A stretch of DNA of 64,000 nucleotides. It comes from Diatrype stigma. Its lineage: Eukaryota > Ascomycota > Sordariomycetes > Xylariales > Diatrypaceae. The translations under genes and the position numbers were made by a program. The notes below the pieces were generated by a model, which saw nothing but the letters and a program-made list of their open reading frames with translations, searched no databases and was not told where the DNA came from. Below, piece after piece: positions 46,444-55,455 of this stretch. Position 1 is the first letter of the stretch; every line of letters starts with the position of its first letter. The stretch covers positions 1-64,000 of the forward strand of contig JAKJXP020000010.1 in assembly GCA_022225965.2 (NCBI GenBank). Direction: 5' to 3'.

Positions 46444-48642
46444 TTAAAGGAAATCCAGGTCTAGAGGCCTGAATTCATAATCCGGCATTGGCTCTTCGTT
46501 TACGTTTACTCCAGTGCTGGCAGCATAAGCAGCGGCATGGAAGTTACTGGATGATGACACGGGGTTGAATAAAGGCTCCTGCCGCGCAAGAGACATCTCG
46601 AAACTCGACACCATGGTCTCGGCCGGGTTGGGGATCCGATAGCAGCTGGATTTTCCCAGCGCATCCTGCATCAGGGCTGACAGGCTCGAAAAAAGTGATC
46701 GAAGCACACTCCGATGATGTGCACCCTGGCTGCCTTCCAGCTGCGTGGTCGCAAAGGATCGAGGGAACCGTAAAGCGGCTCCAAGATCCGGAGTCGTATC
46801 GACCGTGGCCAGGAATTGCCGGAAGATATCTGCAGCGAGATGGGCATGCTTCCAGCTTTCGGGGAAAGCTTCGAATATGGCAAGTAGCGTAGCTACTTCG
46901 TCGCGGACGGGACACGACGACGCGATTTCTGTGCCGCTAGTTATATAACTATGTATCATGACAACACCGACCGGGAATAGCCGGAAGAGCGTGACTTTAT
47001 TGAGTGGTAGCTGGTTCTGTTGAAACAAGGCCGACGTGAGCTGTAGATGTTTCTGTGTGAACCGAAGCAGCTCGCATTGGGAGATGGTGTGCTCGGAGCT
47101 GGGCTGAGTGGGGAAGTAGAGGAGAATAAGGAGGAAGTAATATCGAGCACCTAGCCACGTGATAGAGTTATGGATTGGAACGTTGTCTGGCTCCGTCGGC
47201 GAAATGAGGCAACCATGGCTGTACCAGTTTTCAATATCTGCTCGAATGTCCTTCAGCACCGTGGGGCGGTTAGTATGCGGCGACATGGCATTGAGATGAA
47301 CCTGTTGCAAGATGCGGTCTTCCAGTCGTCGGAGCTGTATGACATGGCGACTAGTCTGTAATATCATGGTGTAATATGCTCGGTCGCAGGAAGCAAACTC
47401 CTCGAGGGTTAGACCCGGAAGAGGCACATCCAGGTTGTTATCTACAAGTGCAGGAGACATGCCAAGAGACGAAGCCATCATTCTATCGAGAACGTATATG
47501 CTCCAGAAGAGCCTACGACGCAGCTCAATGTCGATAGCCGAAAGTGCCTTTTCGTCGGGGTCTCTCTGTGTCAAGCCCAGGAGCATCGCCTGGCGCGAGA
47601 CTATCCCTACAATAGACCATGTCGATGTACTCTTTGGATCGAAAAGAGAGTAAAGAGCCAGCAGAACGAGGATTTGCAGCGATTCGATGTCCTCTTTGCA
47701 TAAACACTCCTGAATGATGTCGGAGTAAGGGATTTCGAATCTCGACGCTGCCGTGTCTGGAGGTATCTCCCCGGCACGCTGCAACGTGGTACACCCGATG
47801 GCCATGATCAGATATAGCAATGTCGAGTCTGCACTGCGACTGTGTTGGGAAAGCGTCCCGAAGATCTCAAGATCGTTTAGAACCTTGGTACGGTTAACGA
47901 AGGGGTAAGCCCGATTGACATTCCGAAAATAGGCGTCTACAAATCGCCGGGCTATAGCGTCTGTCGGCAGTACCGTCAATGCCTGCGGCTTCCCTAAGGG
48001 TAGCGTTGCGGTTATATCCGCAACGTGGCTGGCTATCTGGCCACTGGCCAAGGAATGGATTTGCGAAGAGGTCTGATTATCACCATAGTTTCGCTCAGAT
48101 ATACTCGACTCGACCTCTGACGTGTCTGTTGGGATGGACAGTTCATCCTGGCCTCTGGGGACAATTGACCCTACCGGCGAAGCTTGTTCTTGGTAAGTAG
48201 GAGCTATCAATGGAGCACCTTGCAGGGCCCCTGTAAGGTCCGTCCCAGTCTCGATCTCCTCGACATTCACGCCGAGGGGTAGGCCCTTGTTCACATATAG
48301 GGAAAGCCATTCCACCCTGGCTCGTAAGTGATGCAACTGAGCCGCACTAGACGACAGCGGTGTCGAGTAAGAACATTTTTGCCCGGCATGAGCGCATAAG
48401 GAACACACGGGAAACGTTCGACTACATTTCTTCTTAAAACTCCGGCACCTGTCGCAGGCGGGAACGGATTTAGTCTTAGAGACCGAGGCCCTACTCCGGG
48501 AAGGGGCCGTAGTAGTAGCGGTAGTAGCAGTACCGGCGTCGGGGGAAGCAGAGCGTCGGCCTTCGGTTGGGGTAGACGGAGGCGTCGATTTACCGCCTGG
48601 CGACACGCGACTGACGCGGAACCGATGAATCGACGACTCCAT
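46444..48642 (-). CDS. Zn2Cys6 fungal transcription factor
   Basis: Intronless gene of 732 residues. A binuclear zinc cluster with exact Gal4-type spacing lies at Cys 63, 66, 73, 80, 83 and 90 (CDRCRSFKKKC, then CSLCAHAGQKC), after a Ser/Thr/Pro-rich head with basic patches. A probable coiled-coil dimerisation element follows (SSAAQLHHLRARVEWLSLYV). The middle region from about 220 matches the fungal-specific transcription factor domain: VDAYFRNVNRAYPFVNRTKV, then LRRRLFWSIYVLDRMMASSLG. It acts in the nucleus on CGG-containing sites. The first in-frame ATG near the family N-terminus is at 48642; a GTG-led extension to 48864 is unlikely. It is divergent from the flavin monooxygenase gene, the usual position of a pathway-specific regulator. 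Confidence 0.93.
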   Translation of the reverse strand: MESSIHRFRVSRVSPGGKSTPPSTPTEGRRSASPDAGTATTATTTAPSRSRASVSKTKSVPACDRCRSFKKKCSRTFPVCSLCAHAGQKCSYSTPLSSSAAQLHHLRARVEWLSLYVNKGLPLGVNVEEIETGTDLTGALQGAPLIAPTYQEQASPVGSIVPRGQDELSIPTDTSEVESSISERNYGDNQTSSQIHSLASGQIASHVADITATLPLGKPQALTVLPTDAIARRFVDAYFRNVNRAYPFVNRTKVLNDLEIFGTLSQHSRSADSTLLYLIMAIGCTTLQRAGEIPPDTAASRFEIPYSDIIQECLCKEDIESLQILVLLALYSLFDPKSTSTWSIVGIVSRQAMLLGLTQRDPDEKALSAIDIELRRRLFWSIYVLDRMMASSLGMSPALVDNNLDVPLPGLTLEEFASCDRAYYTMILQTSRHVIQLRRLEDRILQQVHLNAMSPHTNRPTVLKDIRADIENWYSHGCLISPTEPDNVPIHNSITWLGARYYFLLILLYFPTQPSSEHTISQCELLRFTQKHLQLTSALFQQNQLPLNKVTLFRLFPVGVVMIHSYITSGTEIASSCPVRDEVATLLAIFEAFPESWKHAHLAADIFRQFLATVDTTPDLGAALRFPRSFATTQLEGSQGAHHRSVLRSLFSSLSALMQDALGKSSCYRIPNPAETMVSSFEMSLARQEPLFNPVSSSSNFHAAAYAASTGVNVNEEPMPDYEFRPLDLDFL

Positions 48643-49290
48643 GCCTGCAGACCGTTGGACTAGTTTCGGCTCCAAACCAGCAAACGCTGCCCTCTCCTGC
48701 TGCCGTATCGGGTGACTAGCGACTTCGTATACGCGCGCAAGCCCTCGGGGTTCCAACCATACCCCAATTCCAGGTTGCCAGTGGAGAACAGATTGAGATA
48801 GCACCGTCGGGAGATGGCCGCTTTTATTTATTGCATGCGGTGACTCGGGGGCTTCTTTCTGCACGCAACTATAGGCTATAATTGCATGATCCTTACACTT
48901 TTAGTTGATGACCTAAGATGGAGAATGGAGCTGGTTGATAAGTATTCATGGCAACGATAAGATCCGAACAACACGGCAGTCAAAGTCGGATCTTTCTGAA
49001 GGGACGCTCTGTGGAGTCGGAAATTCTCGCCGACATCAAAATCGACTCATGCGCTCGGCTGTAATCGGGGCACTAGCGACGAGAATTTCCCCTTCAGGTA
49101 ACCCTTAAACACCAGATGAGCTATATCTGCGTAGGCTTTGACCCACGGACTCCCGAGATCGTAGATGTTGAACAGGCCATGAAAGGGAAATATTACTAGC
49201 TGGTTGGAATAAGTCTGAAGCAAGCAAGATTTGGAGATTCATTCGAGCTGTAACGAAAAAGGTGTGAATACAATATTCTGGATAGCCACG
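48643..49290. promoter_or_regulatory. Shared promoter of regulator and monooxygenase genes
   Basis: 648 bases between divergent start codons. It holds several CGG or CCG triplets, including the symmetric site at 49016-49034 listed separately. Co-regulation of the two flanking genes is inferred from this geometry. Confidence 0.5.
49016..49034. promoter_or_regulatory. Candidate Zn2Cys6 operator, CGG-N9-CCG
   Basis: The site GTCGG-aaattctcg-CCGAC has perfect 5-base inverted arms. Zn2Cys6 homodimers bind CGG triplets in inverted orientation with protein-specific spacing (for example N11 for Gal4). It lies 257 bases before the monooxygenase start and 374 bases before the regulator start. Binding is a prediction. 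Confidence 0.4.
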
Positions 49291-50927
49291 ATGTCGCCAT
49301 TGCTATTCGATGACAAGCTGAACGTTGATCGTGTCGCTGTGATCGGCGCTGGGCCAGGTGGGCTTGCAGGGGCCAAGTACGCTTTAATCCAGTACCGACC
49401 GTGCTGACGATTGGTTCTCATGCGCAGGATTCAAGCTAACGACAATTAATAATTATGTAGATACCTGGCGGCAGAGAAGAGGTTTTCCAAGATCGAGGTT
49501 TTTGAGCAGCGAGCGTCCGTAGGGGGCATTTGGAATTATACACCACTGAACGTTCTGGATGAGGAGTTCTCCATTCCTCGGACGCAGCCCACCAAGCTGC
49601 CTGACACGGCAGTATGGACGGACAGCAGCTCCGAGGCGCAATTTGTCTCTCCCGTCTACGACTTCCTGGAGACGAACATTCCGCATACTCTGATGAACTA
49701 CTCCGACCAAATTTTCCCCGAGAGCTCGTCATTGTTTCCCCAGCATGCTGTCGTCAAGGACTATCTGGATGCCTACGCGAAGGAGCTGGAACCGATGCTC
49801 TCGCTAGGAACTCAAGTCTTGCATGTCAAGAAGGTCCAAGGCACAAATCGGGCGTACTGGGAAGTTGAAGTCCTGGAGCTGCAAACGAACAAGCGAAGGA
49901 CCGAAGAGTTCGACGCGGTCATGGTTGCTAGCGGCCATTACAATGACCCATTCATCCCGGACATCAAGGGTCTCGCCGAATTCAACCGTGCACATCCCGG
50001 ATGCGTATCGCATTCAAAGTTCTATCGGCGTCCAGATCAGTATGCTGGCAAGGTGAGTCAGGGTCGTTCTACACCGCGAGGTAGAAGGGCACAGCCAGCT
50101 GACCTGTCGTTCAGAAAGTGGTGGTTGTTGGAAATTCGGCATCGGGGATCGACTTGAGCGCGCAGATCGCGGGCGTTTGCCGTACGCCGATCATCGTATC
50201 CGAAAAAGAGAAGCCGGCCACCACCACCGCCGCCACCGCCGCCACCGCTGAGGATCGGTCATGGGTGAAGGCGGTTCCGGAGATTTCGGAGTTCCTCCCC
50301 GAGCAGCGCGCCGTGAGGTTCAGCAACGGAGACATCGAGACAGACATAGACGCCGTGGTGTTCTGCACCGGGTACTTCTACTCGTACCCGTTCCTGCAGT
50401 CCCTGTCACCACCTGTCACCACGGACGGCTCCTACGCCAGGCACCTGTACGAGCACGTCGTGTACACCGAGGACCCGACCCTGGCCTTCCTCGGCATCCC
50501 CCAGCGCGTGGTGCCGTTCCCCGTCTCCGAGGCGCAGGCCGCCTACGTGGCGCGGCTATGGACCGACCGGCTGCCGCTGCCGTCGCACACGGAGATGCTC
50601 GACTGGGAAGCGGGCGCGCTCGCGGAGAAGGGCGAAGGGAGGCAGCTGCACAACCTGGCCTTTCCCAGAGACGCCGAGTACATCAACCGCCTGCACGACG
50701 CGAGCATGGCGGCGAAGACGGTCGAGAGGCTCGACAACGAGGGCGTGGGCAAGGTCCCGCCGTATTGGGGCGACGACAAGGCGTGGGTGCGCGAACGGTT
50801 CCCCCTGATTAAGCTCGCGTCGAGGGCGTTGGGGGAGCGGCGCCACGAGGTCAGAACGCTGGAAGAATTAGGGTTCGACTACCGCGCTTGGAAGCTCGCC
50901 AAGGACGCTGAGCAGAAGTTGATTTGA
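49291..50927 (+). CDS. Flavin-containing monooxygenase
   Basis: Uses FAD, NADPH and O2 to oxygenate a soft nucleophile (N or S) or a ketone; the substrate is unknown. Three exons, 49291-49376, 49461-50052 and 50115-50927, 496 residues. The FAD fingerprint VAVIGAGPGGLAG (GAGPGG about 19-24) is followed by the FMO hallmark FEQRASVGGIWNY. The NADPH fold is VVVVGNSASGIDLSAQI (about 228-244), restored at the exon 2/3 join. MVASGHYNDPFIPDIKGL and VVFCTGYFYSYPFLQSL are typical FMO signatures. The region equivalent to the FxGxxxH motif reads FNRAHPGCVSHSKFYR, a variant. The protein is soluble by sequence. Divergent from a Zn2Cys6 regulator and followed by a transporter on the same strand, it looks like part of a small pathway cluster. 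Confidence 0.92.
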
Positions 50928-51592
50928 TGGCGTGACATCTTGTTATTATTCTGCATATACGAAATATTGAAGCCACATGCCGAGGAATTGCTCAGGGCGG
51001 TCTCGATACGATTAGGGCGTTGGTGTACCGTTGCAGCTCGATAAACAATGCCCAACCTAAATAAAACTCAACATTGTTCATTGATCCCATACTCACGGCT
51101 ACCGGTTTGAACCTCAGGGGTGGTAGCAGATATCCATTATTCTCATGTTTCAAGCATGTACATGTATTCGGATGAGTTTAAGTGTTGAGATAGCCCGTCG
51201 ATTGACTCTTTTTGACCCCTGGCATCCCCGATATCGAACCCCGCCTCCACGGCAATGTAACGTCACTAAAGTCTTATCATCTCCAAACCCTACATGTTTA
51301 GCTTCCGTCGTACATGTGTCCCCTGAGATGCCAGAATCCCGGTATAGGCTCGATAAGACAACAGGCTACCGGGTAACCGATCCTTTCTGGGGGGGCCTCC
51401 GCAGGGCTAATTGATACCATATATAAGACGCCTGCCATGGAACACGCGACAGCATCGGTGGGCGTGAGCTCTTCTCAATCCTCCAGGACCGGTTGTGACC
51501 CCGCCTTCATTCCCAGTGCCGAGAATCTCATTCCTGAGTACTACCCCGACGACGGCGACAACCAGTGCGATCAACCCGCCCGTCTGGCCAAA
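50928..51592. other. Spacer with transporter promoter
   Basis: 665 bases holding the 3' end of the monooxygenase gene and the promoter of the transporter. A TATATAAG box lies at 51420-51427. Initiation about 30 bases downstream would exclude the ATG at 51437 and favour the one at 51593. Confidence 0.5.
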
Positions 51593-53588
51593 ATGGCTTC
51601 CAAGTTCAGTACCTCGACTGATGCCAAGCCGCACGACGCTGCTGATGTTGATGCCGATGCTGCGGCGGCCGAGGCAGCCCTCCAGGAGCACACCCTGACA
51701 TTCTGGCAAGCGGTCAAGCTGTATCCCACCGCAGTCGGCTGGTCGCTGTTCGTCTCGCTAGGCGTCATCATGCTCGCTTTTGACCCCCAGATTGTCGGGT
51801 CTATGTACGCGATGCCGCAGTTCCAAAAAGACTTTGGATACGAGCGTGACGGAGAGGTAACTAACTATTACTGACAAGAATCCACCTCCTCGTAGTTATT
51901 GAGGATCGTTAACTGACTGACCAACTGGCTGGCTGAATTTACCAGTATGTGATACCCGCTTCCTGGCAGACCGGGCTATCGATGGGGAGTCCCCTTGGCC
52001 AGCTTGTCGGCGCGCTGTTCTCGGCCTACCCCATGGAACTGTACGGCCGCAAGTGGACCTTCTTCGGATGCGTCGTGCTCACCGCAGGCCTCGTGTTCAT
52101 CCAGTTTTTCGCGCGTTCACTGCAGGTTCTCCTCGTCGGCGAGCTGCTCTGCGGGCTGGTTCTGGGGTGCTTCGTGGTAATCGGCCCGACCTATGCGTCC
52201 GAGGTGTGCCCAATGAGCCTTCGCGGCTACCTGACTAGCTTCACCAACTTGTGCTTCGTGACTGGCCAGCTGCTGGGGAACGGTGTCACAGCAGCAACGG
52301 CGCCCTTGGAGAACCACTGGGCCTACAGCATCCCGTTTTCGCTCCAGTGGTTCTGGGTTATCGTGATCATCCCGGGGGTCTTCTTCATTCCGGAGAGCCC
52401 CTGGTGGTTAGTCCGCAAGGGACGTAGGGGAGAGGCAAGGGATGCGCTGCGCAGGCTGTCCTCCAAGGGAGTGAACATCGACACTATGTTGACATTGATC
52501 ACCGAAACCGACAGGCTGGAGTTGGAGATGGAGACGGGAAGTACCTATTTGGACACAATTAGAGGCGTCAACCTACGTCGGACGGAAATCTCGTCAGGGG
52601 TCTATATCATTCAGGTGTTGAGTGGTATTTACTTGATCAACTACGGAACTTATTTCTTCCAACAAGCTGGGCTAGCAACTCAGGTAAGCATTCTAAATCC
52701 CCATTTTCCTTGGGTGGTATGGTGCAGGAGCCTCTGGCCTCGAGTCCATCCAGTTGGATATAGCTCTAAACGACATTATGAGCGCTGTGAACTCCTACAA
52801 GACCTGAATTAGTCATCACTAACACAAGAACGTTGGACAGGACGCCTTCTACATGGGTATTGGCTTTCTTGGTGAGTCATGATTCATCGGCTATTTGCTT
52901 TGGGATTCAACTGATATGAGCTTCTACAGGGGTGGGCTGGGTGTGTACTGTCTTGTCATGGTTCCTTGTCGCACGATTCGGCAGGAGACAAATTTTCAAC
53001 GTCGGTCTGTTCGTGTTGATGGCTCTCATGATACTCATCGGCATTCTCGACAGCATCCCTAATCGACCATCAGGGGTTGCCGTAAGCACTTTCTAAAGCC
53101 CCCTTACCCCCTATTCCATATATCGGCTCCTCGTGTAATCTTGGGGATCTGTATTTCCTATAATACGTATTGCATAGAATAACATTTACTGATTATTACT
53201 ACAGTGGGCTGAATCTACGTTGATGTTGGTATGGAACGGGGCTTACGACCTATCGGTCGGTCCCGTCGTGTTCATCATCCTAGGCGAATGCTCGGCCACG
53301 AGGGTGCGGTCCAAGACGATCGCCGTAGCGACAGCCGCCCAAGCTATTATCGGCATCATCATGACAGTCGCTATACCATATATGATCAACCCGGACCAGG
53401 CCAACATGCAGGGAAAGCTGGGTTACTTCTTTGGGGGGCTCGGGGCGCTGTGTCTAGTGTGGTCGTACTTCCGGATCCCCGAAACCAAAGACCGAACCTT
53501 CGAGGAGCTGGACATATTGTTCGACAGGAAGGTTCCGGCAAGACAGTTCAAGAGCTATCGTATCAATGACGTTGGCCTCGATGCGTAA
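51593..53588 (+). CDS. MFS sugar-type transporter (alpha-glucoside/maltose permease-like)
   Basis: Proton-coupled plasma-membrane permease of the sugar porter family. Five exons: 51593-51856, 51946-52683, 52841-52871, 52930-53081 and 53205-53588, 522 residues; exon 3 is a 31-base micro-exon that keeps frame (DAFYMGIGFLG). Twelve helices can be traced. Family motifs are ELYGRKWT after helix 2, PESPWWLVRKGR after helix 6 (Trp-Trp in place of the usual Arg-x), VARFGRRQIF and the terminal PETKDRTFEELD. LTFWQAVKLYPTAVGWSLFVSLGVIM at the N-terminus resembles maltose-type permeases. An in-frame ATG at 51437 would add 52 residues; the good Kozak context at 51593 and the TATA box position favour the shorter form. 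Transport of a glycoside or pathway substrate is inferred. Confidence 0.9.
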
Positions 53589-54058
53589 CTAATTTTACTA
53601 AATCTTGAACTACATGGTCATTTGAAAGTTTCAATCTAGTAGATTTACGAGACCCCCCTTATCGTCCGATATCAGTGATTCTTATGTTGCCGTGCGTTGG
53701 GGCATCCCATCTGTTTTACCCTCACCGGTATATTTATCGGGGACTGATCAAGTAAGTCGTTTATTACCTGTTTGTACTCCTTCTTGTCCTCGAACGAAAT
53801 CTGGCGGTAGAGGTAGCCACCAACTAGTTATGCCTCGTATGCGAAGTGCCTCATGGGCGCTATGAGGACATCTACGGTAGTATTCGCGTATCCTCGACCC
53901 GGTTCCACGGCTCTGCATGTGTAGTCAGCAAATTCAAAGACCCCCCTACAGCTGAAAGGTCTTGCTGCGGAGCCTACCTTGATGGTAATAGATCCCTTCA
54001 AGGTATTTCGCTGTCAACCAACTGCATGAGTTCCCTGTTTACACATAAACCACGCACG
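53589..54058. other. Spacer between transporter and reductase relic
   Basis: 470 bases without a supported gene. On the minus strand around 53765-53820 a short frame reads GGYLYRQISFEDKKEY, which looks coding-like but is too short to assign. Confidence 0.5.
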
Positions 54059-54464
54059 AGAAGTGCGCGTGGCTGCGGGAGGAGCTGGGATTCGAGGCAG
54101 AGCTGACGGCCGCCACGCCCGACTTCGTGGACGTGTACTGGGGCTACGTCGGGGGCGCGCCGCTCGACGCCGTGCTGCCGCGCGCAGCCGGGTTCGCGCC
54201 CTTCGTGCTGTGCGGCGCCCTCAGCGGCTACAACTCGGCCGCAAAGCAGGCGGCCGGTGTGCGCAACCTGACCCACGCGATCGTGCAGCGCGTGACCCTG
54301 AAGGGCCTGATCATCTACGACCACCTGGCGGTGATCCCCAGCGTGTGGGTGTAGCTGGGCCGTTGGTTCGAGGAGGACAGGCTCAAGTCGCCGTCACCGT
54401 TGTCCGCGGTGGGCTTGGGCAAGTCGAGGGTGGTATCGCTATGCTTTACCGCGGTGGGATATAG
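54059..54464 (+). pseudogene. Fragment of a medium-chain NADP-dependent reductase (LTB4 12-hydroxydehydrogenase-like)
   Basis: Only the C-terminal third of an MDR enzyme of the 2-alkenal/prostaglandin reductase type is present. It can be read as KCAWLREELGFEAE, then ATPDFVDVYWGYVGGAPLDA, then FVLCGALSGYNSAAK and LTHAIVQRVTLKGLIIYD. Relative to the family there is a deletion of about ten residues after GFEAE, and a stop after VIPSVWV. The C-terminus continues in another frame (VTVVRGGLGQVEGGIAMLYRG), so there is at least one frameshift. No N-terminal catalytic domain is found upstream. High GC compared with its flanks marks it as former coding sequence. It is in line with the monooxygenase and transporter and may be a lost member of that cluster. 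Confidence 0.8.
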
Positions 54465-55455
54465 GGATTTAGGGAAGTCGCTGCTAGAGGTGAAAGGCCC
54501 CTAGTGGCGACGACTAAGTAAGTAGATTGGGCTGGGTTGAGCTGGTCATTGTCATCACATCTATCACCCAATTGGTGATGAAGACGAGCTCTCCTATGTC
54601 ACGACTGTGCACAGTGTCTGGCCTTTGAAACCCCTGCACGGGTGATCTAGCAACAGCTGTAACTTCCTCTGCTGTAGAATTACCGCATGGGATTCCCGGC
54701 GACAGGTTTGGATGCGATCATACCTAATATCCTTGGGTACCAAGAATGTGGCAATGTACTTTAGGCCTGCCTCACTGGACATGCCCTTTCCGTGTGAATC
54801 AACCATGGATTGTCACGCTTTGGATCTTTCCGCTGATGCACGCCTAAATCCCCTATTGCACCTATCTACTTGTCATGGGGTATTATAAGTATATTCCTCC
54901 AAAGACGTCAGAAGATTATATCTTGCTTCCGGTCGAGTGACGAGTCTTATATCAATTTTTGCCGTCATTCGTCGTACGAGATCGTGGGGCAGCGATTGGT
55001 TGGCCGAAAAGTGGAATCTGTTTACTTCGTATACTTACCCCTGATACTTTCTCACATGGACAGCCCCAGCCTCATCAGATCCAGCCAAGCCCCATCAAGA
55101 CGACGTCTTGGCGATCCTAGTTGTTCAGCTCCACCACTTAATCCGCTTCTAGCATCGCTTGCCTGGTGAAAACTGGGGAAGCGATTTACGGTAACGCAGC
55201 CCCCAGACTTTGTTTGGGAGGAGAGTCGGTCAGACCTCACCGGCTGATGGCGAGAAATCTGACCTTGAGTTTCGACCGCAAGACGAGATTCTCACTCGTT
55301 AAAACATGAGCGCCCCCAGCCTTGTACTTTTCAGCGGGCCCGTTATTTTGCATTTCTTGTTCCTATAGGCGCTTGCTTTGCTTATTATATAGATATAGCC
55401 TCAGATGACAACTGCTTTGCCTCTTCCGTCAGCAAAACAAATTTGAAATTCCCCG
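54465..55455. other. Gene-free spacer
   Basis: About 1 kb; no supported coding frame. The last part should be the promoter and leader of the CorA-like gene. Confidence 0.55.

Noticed and set aside
48643..48864. N-terminal extension of the Zn2Cys6 regulator
   Set aside because: Begins with GTG and runs through presumed promoter; the ATG at 48642 gives a normal regulator head.
51437..51592. Upstream ATG of the sugar transporter
   Set aside because: In frame, but only 10 bases after a TATATAAG box, so it is likely outside the transcript; kept as an alternative start only.
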